64,000 bases of DNA, taken from Clostridiales bacterium. Lineage in GTDB: Bacteria > Bacillota > Clostridia > Saccharofermentanales > Saccharofermentanaceae. This document shows positions 35,414-46,670 of the stretch, one piece after another. The stretch is taken from contig JAGDCV010000083.1 in NCBI GenBank assembly GCA_017958365.1, positions 1 to 64,000 on the forward strand, in the 5' to 3' direction. A program made the position numbers and the translations under genes. A model generated the notes under the pieces. That model worked only from the letters and a program-made list of their open reading frames with translations, searched no databases and was not told where the DNA came from. The stretch's first letter is position 1. Every line of letters starts with the position of its first letter.

Positions 35414-36607
35414 TCACAAACCCTCGGATTCTTCGAGAATCGCTTCAGATGCCGTAAGAGCAGAAGCCCACGCCCAGTGAAGATTATAGCCGCCGCATAA
35501 TCCATCAACATTAACGGCCTCACCGATGACATATATTCCCTTATGGTTAAGAAGTTCGAGGCCGTCGTTGAGGCTTCCGAGTTTTACTCCGCCTGAAGTA
35601 ACCTGAGCGTTTTCAAATCCCATGGAACCCGAAAGATTGATCCTGAAGTCTCCCGTTATCCTTGCGATGTCAGAAGCACTCTTATCGGATCTGTCGATCA
35701 CAACTTTTGCTATCTGCTTTTTAAGAAGCCCGCCCAGTGCATCAACGGCAGATTTGTCGGGGAACGACTCAAGAAGTTCTTTTATCTTCTGTTCCTTGGT
35801 CTTTTGATCCATGGACGGAATAAGATCAACGGATACATATTTTATGTTCTTACCTGCGGCTGCTGCCCTGTTATAGATTCCGGACAACTGCATGACGCAG
35901 ATACCTGATATACCGTAATCAGTAAACTGTATCTCGCCCTTCTGCACATATGAATCCATTGTAACGGTGCACTCCTGCCTTAATCCGGCAAGACTCTTTA
36001 CATCCCTGTCCGAAGTCTTAAGAGGAACAAGTGAAGGCAATAGCCTCTCGAATGAAGAAGCTCCGGCCAGTTCCTTTAATACGGGATACATTGAACCGTC
36101 ACTGCCCGTATCAGGATAGGAAACGCCGCCGCAAGCAATTACGATATCATCCGCTTCAAAAATACCGTTTACTACGTACCCCATTTGCTTCTTAACGATC
36201 GAAGTAACCTTGGTATCATAAACAAAACGCGCCGACTTCGACCGACCCATGAGAGCGTCAGCAATGGTCTTGCTCTGATAAGTTATGGGATAAACAAGGT
36301 CGTCTTTATATGCCGCGATAACGCCTATCTTCTTCTCGAAGTAATCTATTATCTTATTAGCAGGATATGCGTGAAGGATCTGTATAAGACGCTTAACATC
36401 ATCTGTGTTATATGAATCAGAACTGATATCAAGGTTGGTAAAATTACATCTGCCGTTACCCGTTGCAAGAAGTTTTCTTCCGGGTTTACTGTTCTTCTCA
36501 AGAACAAGCACCTTCAAAGAAGGATCGTTGTTGTAAAGAGCCGCTGCACACATAAGACCCGAGGCGCCGGCACCGATAATGATCACGTCATACTTAGCCG
36601 TTTCCAT
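35414..36607 (-). CDS. HI0933/BaiN-family NAD(P)/FAD-dependent oxidoreductase
   Basis: A 397-residue flavoprotein of the HI0933/BaiN family. The N-terminal GAGASGLMCA (12-21) is the dinucleotide-binding motif, followed by EKNSKPGRKLLATGNGRCNFTN (37-58), the family signature, and a C-terminal GEAVNVDGLCGGYNLHWAWASA. Its biochemical role is not settled in most bacteria. It overlaps the CYTH gene by 14 bases and ends one base before the TTG of the second flavoprotein, so the two redox proteins are translated in series. Confidence 0.85.
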   Translation of the reverse strand: METAKYDVIIIGAGASGLMCAAALYNNDPSLKVLVLEKNSKPGRKLLATGNGRCNFTNLDISSDSYNTDDVKRLIQILHAYPANKIIDYFEKKIGVIAAYKDDLVYPITYQSKTIADALMGRSKSARFVYDTKVTSIVKKQMGYVVNGIFEADDIVIACGGVSYPDTGSDGSMYPVLKELAGASSFERLLPSLVPLKTSDRDVKSLAGLRQECTVTMDSYVQKGEIQFTDYGISGICVMQLSGIYNRAAAAGKNIKYVSVDLIPSMDQKTKEQKIKELLESFPDKSAVDALGGLLKKQIAKVVIDRSDKSASDIARITGDFRINLSGSMGFENAQVTSGGVKLGSLNDGLELLNHKGIYVIGEAVNVDGLCGGYNLHWAWASALTASEAILEESEGL

Positions 36608-37259
36608 TAGACTTATCCAGGAGCCTTACGGCTCTTATGTATTTACTGTCATCAAAGAGATGGGCATTCGTATTCTTAATGATGATATCAGACAGTTTCA
36701 TGATGTCATCGACATCACCTTTAATAAGCTCGATCTCAAGTTCACAGATATCATCCGTAAGATCTCCGCCCTTTATGGTTCCTGTATCAAAGCAGACTTC
36801 CATGGATGAATTACCGAGATTAACGATATAAGTGGTCCTCTCGCAGTACGTCGAGCACAACGGCAGCAGTTCACCGCCTGTTATGCCGCCAAGAGCAGCA
36901 TCAAGCATTTCCACGGGATCATCTTTATCTGTAATGCTTTTCCGGAATGAATCCACGTCAAAAGAATCACTGTCGGAATCAACATTCCACTCATATCTTT
37001 GGTGAAGACCGTTAACGGCCTGACCACCGTATTTTACCGTGTGTTCGTAATGTCTTCCGTTAGAATCCTCATATAATCTGACTCTAACCGAAGTTCTCGT
37101 CTTCTGAAGTCTTCTGTCTTTGGTATCAAAGTAGATATTGGTCAGTCTAACAGCTTCGTGCGGTTTGTCGTCATCTGTCATATCAACAAACCAGGCGGCT
37201 TTCATTACCGACTTAAGTTCTAATTCATTATCAAATGCAAGCTTGATCTCGTTTTCCAT
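36594..37259 (-). CDS. CYTH-domain triphosphate tunnel protein
   Basis: A 221-residue protein of the CYTH superfamily. It starts MENEIKLAF, carrying the ExExK motif (E2, E4, K6) that coordinates metal and triphosphate. Later strands include IYFDTKDRRLQKTRTSVRVRLYED, HTVKYGG, EVCFDTGTIKGGD and ICELEIELIKGD, which supply the alternating basic and acidic residues of the tunnel. Members hydrolyse inorganic triphosphate, thiamine triphosphate or make cAMP; inorganic triphosphatase is most common in bacteria. A polyphosphate-using kinase is 5 kb further in the same direction. Confidence 0.8.
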   Translation of the reverse strand: MENEIKLAFDNELELKSVMKAAWFVDMTDDDKPHEAVRLTNIYFDTKDRRLQKTRTSVRVRLYEDSNGRHYEHTVKYGGQAVNGLHQRYEWNVDSDSDSFDVDSFRKSITDKDDPVEMLDAALGGITGGELLPLCSTYCERTTYIVNLGNSSMEVCFDTGTIKGGDLTDDICELEIELIKGDVDDIMKLSDIIIKNTNAHLFDDSKYIRAVRLLDKSNGNG

Positions 37260-37268
37260 ATCAGATGA

Positions 37269-38408
37269 TCAGTAATCAACTGTATGAACACCGCCCGTGG
37301 ATACTACTACAAGACGGTTATTATCCGTAAATCCGATCCTGATTATGTCTTCATCAACGGATATATCGGATCTTACACGGCCTTCGGAATCGAATACGAG
37401 AATACGGTCATCTACGGATATTGCATATAGATCATCGTTTGAAGCTATGGCGTTAACATCAGAACCGATCTCGGAATCATAAACTACCGTACCGTTCGAG
37501 CTTAATATCTTAAGCTGATTCAACTGATTGACTCCGTTAGCATAGACGATAAACATGACATCATCGACAATCCTAACATAATTAATCGTTCCAAAACTCT
37601 CGCCCATCGGTATCAGCTGATCATTTTGAATGGTAAAGATACGGTCACTCGAATAAGCAAAGAACTTAGATCCAATGTAATCAACATAAGAGAGAATTGT
37701 CGTATCATCTACGGAGAATACTGCATAGTCCTGAGTTGTTATGCTGTCATCCTCATATATCAGCGAGAACAGTCTTACATATGCATGATAGACCGCACCT
37801 GTAGTATTTAACGTAGTAAGAGCGAAGTAATCCTCATTCTCGGAGAACGCACCGCAGATAGGATAACCGGAGTTATAAGATGACCACCTGGAGATCTGGG
37901 AACCGTCAGTGTTGTAGAGAATGACTTCACCGTAAGCATCCATACTCTCGGTAATTACGGCACAAAGACCGGAATCAGACAGAATGGCAGACTGTATCTT
38001 GTTCTCTGTAGGCTTATCATAGAGAACCTTATCCGTGTTCATCACAACAAAACCGTATCCGTCGCTGTCGAAAACAACACAATTACGGCCGTTTATATAA
38101 CACTGCGGGTTATTATAGGAAACCGTGGCACTGAACACCTCGTTACCGGATAAGGTAAGGTATGCAACTCTCTCCTTTGTAACCTTGAGAACGCCGTCTC
38201 CAAAGGCATACAGTTTCTGCGCCTCGGCATACTCACAGGAAAAACCGGTCTGACCTGATAATCTTATGAATCTCTCAGAACCCTTGTTGGCTTCTTCAGT
38301 CCTTGCCACAACAATGAGCAAGGCAATGGCAACAGCCAGCAGGACAACAAATCCGATAATTGCATAACGGAGTTTTCTGTCTATGCTGTTATTGCCTTCT
38401 TTGCTCAT
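37269..38408 (-). CDS. DUF5711-like membrane-anchored beta-propeller protein
   Basis: A 379-residue protein with a short cytoplasmic start, one transmembrane helix (about 16-34), and a large extracellular domain of repeated beta-rich segments such as QKLYAFGDGVLKVTKERVAYLTLSGNEVF and GSQISRWSSYNSGYPICGAFSENEDYFAL. The repeats suggest a beta-propeller. It resembles the DUF5711 proteins of Firmicutes. Function unknown. It is separated from the DUF4340 gene by two bases and may act with the ABC system upstream. Confidence 0.7.
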   Translation of the reverse strand: MSKEGNNSIDRKLRYAIIGFVVLLAVAIALLIVVARTEEANKGSERFIRLSGQTGFSCEYAEAQKLYAFGDGVLKVTKERVAYLTLSGNEVFSATVSYNNPQCYINGRNCVVFDSDGYGFVVMNTDKVLYDKPTENKIQSAILSDSGLCAVITESMDAYGEVILYNTDGSQISRWSSYNSGYPICGAFSENEDYFALTTLNTTGAVYHAYVRLFSLIYEDDSITTQDYAVFSVDDTTILSYVDYIGSKFFAYSSDRIFTIQNDQLIPMGESFGTINYVRIVDDVMFIVYANGVNQLNQLKILSSNGTVVYDSEIGSDVNAIASNDDLYAISVDDRILVFDSEGRVRSDISVDEDIIRIGFTDNNRLVVVSTGGVHTVDY

Positions 38409-38410
38409 TA

Positions 38411-39898
38411 TCAGGCAGCTTCCGTTTCTTCCGGAATGTCATAGATACCGGATATTGAATTATCGATAGCCTCTACCGTCAACTCATATGCAGCCCAAGC
38501 ACCATAATTGAAGGTGTTCGTACCGCCATCATTGAACAACTCTGATCTTGCTACGGTAAATGAAGAATACTCACCATTGTAGAAGACATAGTAGTTGTTG
38601 TTATCCTTGGGAACAAACGACAAGGTAATGGTCTCGTGGCCGGTAGTAATGTACTCGAACTCTACTTCAGGCTCGAATTCAGGATCAGCCTCTGTATCAA
38701 TACCGGTTATATTGATAGTGATAAGTGACTCATAAAGAATAGCAGCGTAGGATCTACCCTCTGAAGTAAATACTTTGGCATTTCTCATGTTAAGAAGAGC
38801 CGTAGCATCTTCTGCGGAGATCGAACCGTCTGTTTCAATATCAAATACAAACGACTCATCTCCATACGTTCCTGATATCTTGGACATCTCAGTAGCGGGA
38901 TAGTAGACAAGATAATTATCAAGAAGGATAAGAAGCTGCGTATTAAGACCGGAGATCTGCATCTCGTTTGCCTGGAAATATCCGTCAAATTCAGAACAGG
39001 TACCATAATAGTTGCCGTTTATAAGTGAAGACAAAGTTATGGTAATTACCCTTCCGTCGTTCAATGTAAATGTGAACGAATAAGCAGGATCATCCAAACC
39101 GTAATCCGCAAGCATGTCATCCGGAATATCAAGGTAAGATGTTATCTCCAAAGTCTTGATATCTTCGATGAGATTGGCAAAATATGTGCTGCACTTGATC
39201 TTGAAAGGAGAGATTGCGGTAAACATCGGATCACCGGTCTCATAAAGCTCACATGAAGCAACAAGGTCAAGATCATCTGCGTAACGCTCGAACTCAACAG
39301 TTGAAAGATCGCCATATTCAAAATCAAATGTAGATGTCTCAAGGAAATCAATAAGCTGATAACCGCAGTAAGTATACTTGGCAGCAACTATCGTATAGAC
39401 ATCCGGATCACCTTCTACCATAAAGTAGCAGGAGTTGCCGTCAGTGGTCTTATTACCTACGAATATCCTGCTTACCGTTCCGTCGTAATTGGTAATTATG
39501 ATCGTGTAAACCGGATCGTCCAATCCGTATTCTGCAAGATTCAACTCAGAACTGTTACCAAGGTCAACATCAGCCATAAAGCTGGACAAAACTACAACCC
39601 AGTTACCAACGCCGGATGAGTTAATGGCAGAACCGTCATCATACTGATCCAGAAGCGACCAAACAGTAACGCCGTCTGCATTGATAGTGCTTTGAAATCC
39701 GATGCCGCTTCCGTCCCTGTTCAATACTTCAATGGAAGATATCAGTGAATTATCGATATTTATTACCTGCAAGCGGTTGTCCGAACCTGACTCAACAGTT
39801 ACGGAAGAATTGTTATTGGATACCAGGGCAACAACTGCCACAATGACCAGAACGATCATTATGATGAAAGGTATCAACAGACTCTTTAAAGATTTCAT
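38411..39898 (-). CDS. DUF4340 protein, partner of a gliding-type ABC system
   Basis: A 495-residue protein with an N-terminal transmembrane helix (about 7-27) and an extracellular part containing two similar blocks: LNLAEYGLDDPVYTIIITNYDG (about 122-143) and MLADYGLDDPAYSFTFTLNDG (about 262-282). Both show the YGLDDP core typical of DUF4340. These proteins lie next to gliding-type (Gld) ABC genes in many bacteria. The gene follows gldG by three bases. Role is not established; a substrate-capturing or assembly function outside the membrane is inference. Confidence 0.8.
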   Translation of the reverse strand: MKSLKSLLIPFIIMIVLVIVAVVALVSNNNSSVTVESGSDNRLQVINIDNSLISSIEVLNRDGSGIGFQSTINADGVTVWSLLDQYDDGSAINSSGVGNWVVVLSSFMADVDLGNSSELNLAEYGLDDPVYTIIITNYDGTVSRIFVGNKTTDGNSCYFMVEGDPDVYTIVAAKYTYCGYQLIDFLETSTFDFEYGDLSTVEFERYADDLDLVASCELYETGDPMFTAISPFKIKCSTYFANLIEDIKTLEITSYLDIPDDMLADYGLDDPAYSFTFTLNDGRVITITLSSLINGNYYGTCSEFDGYFQANEMQISGLNTQLLILLDNYLVYYPATEMSKISGTYGDESFVFDIETDGSISAEDATALLNMRNAKVFTSEGRSYAAILYESLITINITGIDTEADPEFEPEVEFEYITTGHETITLSFVPKDNNNYYVFYNGEYSSFTVARSELFNDGGTNTFNYGAWAAYELTVEAIDNSISGIYDIPEETEAA

Positions 39899-39901
39899 AG
39901 A

Positions 39902-41455
39902 TTACAGATTCTTTCTCTTGTTATAAACTACAACACCGGCAATGATAAGGCCCAAAGGCAGAATTGCAACGAGTACAAATGTCAGGACCGTAGCCGTATT
40001 GCTGTTTGCATATTCGGTCTTAATCGAATAATCGGATAAAGGCTTTCCTTCGACGAATACACTGTCATCAGCCTTCAACATGCCTCTTATTATGTTTCTG
40101 GTAAACACGATGTTAGCATCATTAAAACCAAAGTTGTTTATGTAATCATCCGACGTAAACGTGGTCGTACCGAATACATATACATCAGGAGGAGTAGGAG
40201 TACCTGTAAATGTAGCATACATACCTACACTGTACTGACCCTGTACAACATTCTGAATGAGATTATCCGTAGCAGGATCGTATGTACAGATACTTGCATT
40301 GGTGGAAGTAGCAAACAAAGGTGTAACCTGAACATAGTTGTAAGGGCTGTCAGCTGCCGTAACGGGTCTTGCATAAGAGTTACGAAGAGTAGTTGCACCG
40401 CCTGTATACTCGATGAGATCAGAATTAACATCAATAAGCGTATTGTATGAATCGTTATTGATCTGATAACCGGGGTTATTCTCGATCAACAAAGCATTCT
40501 GAATGCAGATATTATAGTTGGACAAAAGCAGATTGAGCTTAGGGAATGACTCACTTACATTTGTACTGAAGAAATTAACGGAAACTATGATCTTTCCTCC
40601 GCTGCTCAGATAATCCTTGATAGCTGAAGACATGCTGTCTGTGATATCGGTGTTGATACCGCTTAAGATCAGCAAGGAACAGTCAGAAGGAATGACAAAA
40701 TTATCACTTGCCATTATCTGTTCACTTCCTATGCTCATGGAAGAGAGCATGTTGGACAACTGGGTGTGAGAATCCTCTCCAAGACCGGTTACAAAATATG
40801 CTGTATATGTATAACCCTGAGTAAGATTAACAATGGCACTTGTGAACTTCTGTTCAACGATGTTGGAAGTCGGCAAATAGTAACCATACTGAAGCATCTC
40901 GGGATCATAAGTAAAGCAATCAACAGGATTGATCTCGATGATCTTGCCGTTTACATAGACAACATAGTTGTTGGATGAAGCAAGGTCATATACACCGTTA
41001 GGATCAAGTTCGCTTATGATGGAAGGATATTTCGTAGGGTTAATGTACTCAACTGTTACCTTTCCGGATGACTTTGAAACATAATCATCAAGCAAAGGAA
41101 CAATGTACTCATAAGGAGTGTCCTTAAGATTAGTCGGTCTGTCGAACAAGCCCACTATCCTGATAGTAGTATCTGCAGGCAACGAATCGATATAAGAAAC
41201 AGAGATATCTGATATGGAGTTCTGACCTGTAGAGGACATATCGTAAGTCAGGTAATCATCGATACTTGTATTATTTATCTTCAGACTGAAGATAATATTC
41301 AATGCAAGAACGATTACGAGCAAAATTACGAAAGAACTGATAGAGAAGAGCTTAAGTTTTCCTGCTCTTACATCGACGTTGTTCTTTGTCTTATTCTCAC
41401 TTATTGCTTCTGTCTTGGAAGCTTCATTATTGTTTGTCTTATCTTTACTACTCAT
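39902..41455 (-). CDS. GldG-family ABC auxiliary protein
   Basis: A 517-residue protein with a cytoplasmic Lys/Asn-rich start (1-34), a transmembrane helix (about 36-56), a large extracellular domain with the GldG/IFT52-like stretch FVTGLGEDSH...QIMASDNFVIPSDCSLLILSGINTDI, and a C-terminal helix (about 490-510) followed by NKRKNL. This two-helix layout is typical of GldG/DUF4350-like proteins. It follows the permease gene by 21 bases. In Bacteroidetes GldG works with GldA and GldF in gliding; here it more likely serves a general export or envelope role. Confidence 0.8.
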   Translation of the reverse strand: MSSKDKTNNNEASKTEAISENKTKNNVDVRAGKLKLFSISSFVILLVIVLALNIIFSLKINNTSIDDYLTYDMSSTGQNSISDISVSYIDSLPADTTIRIVGLFDRPTNLKDTPYEYIVPLLDDYVSKSSGKVTVEYINPTKYPSIISELDPNGVYDLASSNNYVVYVNGKIIEINPVDCFTYDPEMLQYGYYLPTSNIVEQKFTSAIVNLTQGYTYTAYFVTGLGEDSHTQLSNMLSSMSIGSEQIMASDNFVIPSDCSLLILSGINTDITDSMSSAIKDYLSSGGKIIVSVNFFSTNVSESFPKLNLLLSNYNICIQNALLIENNPGYQINNDSYNTLIDVNSDLIEYTGGATTLRNSYARPVTAADSPYNYVQVTPLFATSTNASICTYDPATDNLIQNVVQGQYSVGMYATFTGTPTPPDVYVFGTTTFTSDDYINNFGFNDANIVFTRNIIRGMLKADDSVFVEGKPLSDYSIKTEYANSNTATVLTFVLVAILPLGLIIAGVVVYNKRKNL

Positions 41456-41476
41456 CTTCTATTACCCGTCCTCAAA

Positions 41477-42250
41477 TTACTTCTGTGACCAGCGCTTCTT
41501 CTCAAGGATCCTGTATGTCAGGAACAGGAACAAGAGAGCCATTGACAAGCAGAAGATCAAAGGTGCAATGGAGAATACTCCGTATCTGAAATCCTGAGTC
41601 TTTGTAAAAGGGCTGAACCATGCGATAGCAGCTGCAACATTATTACTAGCCTTGTTTATCTTATCGGGCTCAAGCGCAAACATCGATGAAGATAAAAGTG
41701 AAGCTACACCGGCAGAAGCCAGGACACTTACTGTCTCAAGCAACTGTACGACAAGGATCATTACGAAGCACACGATTGCTGATACTATCTGTGTATCTGT
41801 GATCGAAGATGCAAACACTCCGATCGCCGTAAACAACATGGCAAGGCAGAAATAGACAATAACAGATCCCCATGTACCGATATTAACAACACCACCTGAG
41901 AAAGCGGTAATGATCATGTGAAGGAATACATTCAGGAATAAGATCGCGATAAGCGTCATGGCTGCAAAGAACTTACCGAGAACCACCTCGAACATCGAGA
42001 TAGGATTGGTATAGAAGATAACTTCCGTTCCTCTTCTCTTATCCTCTGCGAAAAGACCCATCGTGATCACGGGAATGATAACAACAAAGAATGAGCACAA
42101 AGACATTATCTCCGTTGATATATTTACCATTCCGTCTCTGTATTGATTAATGAATAAAAAACCGGACAAAAACGAGAAAAGGGCCAAAGCAACAAAGCCT
42201 ACCGGCGATCTGAAATATGAAGCCAATTCTCTTTTATATATTGCAGACAT
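41477..42250 (-). CDS. ABC transporter permease, GldF/ABC-2 type
   Basis: A 257-residue permease with about six transmembrane segments. It starts MSAIYKRELASYFRSPVGFVALALFSFLSGFLF, a typical ABC-2/GldF entry with a short cytoplasmic RELxxYFxSPxG motif, and then has VVIIPVITMGLFAEDKRRGTEVI, the coupling region of this family. It follows the ATPase gene by 16 bases. The substrate is not known. It forms a complete ABC unit with the ATPase upstream and GldG downstream. Confidence 0.87.
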   Translation of the reverse strand: MSAIYKRELASYFRSPVGFVALALFSFLSGFLFINQYRDGMVNISTEIMSLCSFFVVIIPVITMGLFAEDKRRGTEVIFYTNPISMFEVVLGKFFAAMTLIAILFLNVFLHMIITAFSGGVVNIGTWGSVIVYFCLAMLFTAIGVFASSITDTQIVSAIVCFVMILVVQLLETVSVLASAGVASLLSSSMFALEPDKINKASNNVAAAIAWFSPFTKTQDFRYGVFSIAPLIFCLSMALLFLFLTYRILEKKRWSQK

Positions 42251-42266
42251 TTATAACCTCCGTATA

Positions 42267-43208
42267 TCAGGCAGAAGTGATCGACAGGAAGATTTCCTCG
42301 AGTGTGGGATCCATGGATCTGAACTCAAGCATCGGCCAGCCGCCCTTGCTCATTGTATAGAAAATAGCCGTTCTGACGTCACTCTTGGCATCACTTTCAG
42401 CAGTGATCTCAAGCTGATGGATGGAAGTATCCTCGTTGGATACGACCGAAACAACATTAGTAACACCGGGAATGGCACGGAGCTTATTTGCAACATCCTT
42501 CTCGGGACCCTTAAACGAGAGTGAAAGCTTGGTGGAACCGCTGAGTTTTGTTGACAGGTCGGTAATGGTGTCGATAGCGGCAACCTTACCCTTATTTATG
42601 ATCACAACCCTGTCGCAGACAGCCTGTACCTCGGAAAGGATATGAGAACTTAAGATAACTGTATGCTTCTGTGCAAGCTTTCTGATAAGCTTTCTGATCT
42701 CAAGGATCTGATTAGGATCAAGACCTACGGTAGGCTCATCAAGGATAAGAATGTCTGGGTTGCCGACCAAAGCCTGTGCGATACCGACTCTCTGCTTATA
42801 ACCCTTTGAAAGATTGCCGATGAGACGGTCAGCCATATCAACGATCTTTACCATCGAGAGAATGGATGCGAGCTGTTCCTTTCTATCCTTCTTGGGAACC
42901 TTCTTGAGATCGCAGATGAAATTCAGATACTCAAGAACTGTCATATCAAAATACAAGGGCGGTAACTCAGGAAGGTATCCGATGCATTTCTTTGCAAGAT
43001 CAGGCTCTTCCAGAATGTCATGCCCATTTACTTTTACGGATCCTGAAGTTGAAGACAGGTATCCGGTGATAATATTCATTGTGGTTGATTTTCCGGCTCC
43101 GTTAGGTCCAAGGAATCCAAGAACTTCGCCGTCATTAACCGTAAAAGAGATACCATTGACAGCTTTGATGTCACCGTATCTTTTTACCAGGTTGGTTATC
43201 TCGATCAT
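42267..43208 (-). CDS. ABC transporter ATP-binding protein, GldA-like
   Basis: A 313-residue ATPase with Walker A GPNGAGKST (34-42), signature LSKGY (133-137), Walker B ILILDE (153-158) and the H-loop SSH shortly after. The C-terminal 90 residues form an ABC-2-type regulatory extension. The ATG at 43208 has GAGGAGG six bases upstream; an in-frame TTG at 43223 would overlap this SD. It heads the Gld-type cluster (ATPase, permease, GldG, DUF4340, DUF5711). Confidence 0.9.
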   Translation of the reverse strand: MIEITNLVKRYGDIKAVNGISFTVNDGEVLGFLGPNGAGKSTTMNIITGYLSSTSGSVKVNGHDILEEPDLAKKCIGYLPELPPLYFDMTVLEYLNFICDLKKVPKKDRKEQLASILSMVKIVDMADRLIGNLSKGYKQRVGIAQALVGNPDILILDEPTVGLDPNQILEIRKLIRKLAQKHTVILSSHILSEVQAVCDRVVIINKGKVAAIDTITDLSTKLSGSTKLSLSFKGPEKDVANKLRAIPGVTNVVSVVSNEDTSIHQLEITAESDAKSDVRTAIFYTMSKGGWPMLEFRSMDPTLEEIFLSITSA

Positions 43209-43265
43209 GAAGTGCCTCCTCAAAATTGCACATTAATAATTATTTTATTATAAAAGGCGTATAAA

Positions 43266-44012
43266 TCAAAATCTTATTTCCGAAGTGAATACCCATGTTT
43301 TGTCATCCCTTAACCCCGTGACAATAACCTTGTCTTCGGCATCAGAAACATATATATCGACTTTCTGTCCGCTCATGACCTCGGAAATGTAGTTAATATT
43401 GATCTCGGTAACGCTGTGAAGGTCCAATCCGAGCTTATAAAGGGCATCATATATCCACGCAAGGTAACGGGTATTATTTACATGATGATTGTGGTCAAGT
43501 TCGCTATAATCGGCGTATTTTGTTATGACAGGACGATCTTCAAGAGAATCTTCGGACGGGATCTTCAATTTACCTGCTGACTCGTTAAAAACCAGTCTGT
43601 CAGACTGGACAAGCCTCTGAGGAAGAGACTCGAGTTTTGCCGGGAAAACAGGACTGTGTGTATCCTTATCAGCCAATATCCAGACTGACGAAGCGTATCC
43701 GATGCGTTCCTTATTCTCATCAAATATCTCGAATTCACGGTCAAAGAAGAGTTTTCTGGCACCGCAGGACCAGGTCCTTATGGTGAACTTCTCTTTCCAT
43801 GACGGAAGTCTGTCGATCTTTATCCTGTACCTTAATACGATCCAGCAGCAGTTATACTCACCTATCGCCTCGCGGCCCCATCCTGTATCAGCCGCACCAA
43901 TGTCGGCCGTCTCCTGAAGGTCCGATAAAAGAACATACGGAGCAAGACAGCTGTCCGTTCCGCAATCAGTACTCTTGGTATAGAATTCTACGTCTGAATG
44001 ATCACTGTTCAT
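43266..44012 (-). CDS. Acyl-ACP thioesterase
   Basis: A 248-residue double hot-dog protein of the FatA/FatB-like family. It releases fatty acids from acyl carrier protein. The second domain carries the catalytic segment DHNHHVNNTRY with Asn-175 and His-177, and the first has WxxxRYRI...TWxxGxRKLFFDREFEI, typical of bacterial family members. It is cytosolic. The gene overlaps the small membrane gene upstream by 11 bases. Its role may be fatty-acid salvage or membrane composition. Confidence 0.87.
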   Translation of the reverse strand: MNSDHSDVEFYTKSTDCGTDSCLAPYVLLSDLQETADIGAADTGWGREAIGEYNCCWIVLRYRIKIDRLPSWKEKFTIRTWSCGARKLFFDREFEIFDENKERIGYASSVWILADKDTHSPVFPAKLESLPQRLVQSDRLVFNESAGKLKIPSEDSLEDRPVITKYADYSELDHNHHVNNTRYLAWIYDALYKLGLDLHSVTEININYISEVMSGQKVDIYVSDAEDKVIVTGLRDDKTWVFTSEIRF

Positions 44013-44541
44013 ATTGCTGCGTCTTTCTCGGGTTATACCTTCTGAACATCAGATACATCTCGGGATCAAATTCGAATATGACGATATAATCGACGCCCTC
44101 CTGCTTCAGGAAAACATACCAGTTGTCATCACTTATCTCATACTGTCTTTTGGATGTACAGTTGAGCGTAAACTGAGCTTTCCCCAGGTCTTCATTAAAC
44201 CTGTCAGAAGTAACCGAACCTATGTATTCAGCTTCCTTTATCGAGAAATCTGCAAGGATATCTATCTTCTTGGTGTTTGTTATCTTGGACACTTCAAAAC
44301 TGTCATTTGTGATCTCGATCGAATACTCGACATTCAGGCTCTTGATGGCCCTGTAAACAAGATAACAAAGACCGAATGACACCATACCGGTAAAGTAAAT
44401 GATGTTGAATCCTAACAGTATCGGTATACCGTTAAGGAAAACAAGAAATATCACGAGCGCAATAATAGAAAAGACGGGAAAAAGCTTTCCCATCGTTCCC
44501 TGGTCACGCTTTACATTGCTTTCATAGAACAGATCTTCCAT
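44002..44541 (-). CDS. Small membrane protein, unknown function
   Basis: I do not recognise this 179-residue protein. It has a cytoplasmic N terminus, two hydrophobic helices (about 22-44 and 47-66), then a 110-residue soluble part with FNEDLGKAQFTLNCTSKRQYEISDDNWYVFLKQEGVDYIVIFEFDPEMYLMFRRY. No SD is visible at the ATG (44541); a weaker AGGGA precedes the Met at residue 17. Its C terminus overlaps the acyl-ACP thioesterase start, so they may be co-expressed. The groEL terminator lies immediately upstream. Confidence 0.55.
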   Translation of the reverse strand: MEDLFYESNVKRDQGTMGKLFPVFSIIALVIFLVFLNGIPILLGFNIIYFTGMVSFGLCYLVYRAIKSLNVEYSIEITNDSFEVSKITNTKKIDILADFSIKEAEYIGSVTSDRFNEDLGKAQFTLNCTSKRQYEISDDNWYVFLKQEGVDYIVIFEFDPEMYLMFRRYNPRKTQQYEQ

Positions 44542-44550
44542 ATCGATAAA

Positions 44551-44590
44551 TAACAGGAAAGCGGCCTTGCTTAAAGCAGGGCCGCCTGTT
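44551..44590 (-). terminator. Terminator after groEL
   Basis: On the minus strand GCGGCC (44580-44585) pairs with GGCCGC (44561-44566), with an inner TGC/GCA and an outer ACAGG/CCTGT extension. TTATTTATC follows. It ends 10 bases before the ATG of the small membrane gene. Confidence 0.7.
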
Positions 44591-44604
44591 TCCTTGATCT
44601 TTGA

Positions 44605-46218
<1,614 letters not shown>

Positions 46219-46236
46219 TCAAATACCTCCCGTTTA

Positions 46237-46616
<380 letters not shown>

Positions 46617-46670
46617 TAACGAATATCAAAAAAAGTCAAAATTGATATTGTTACTTCCTCAATGCCCTTT

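Noticed and set aside
46617-46670. Hairpin AATATCAA/TTGATATT after the LCP gene
   Set aside because: The stem is only A/T pairs, its loop is long, and no T-run follows, so I cannot support it as a terminator.
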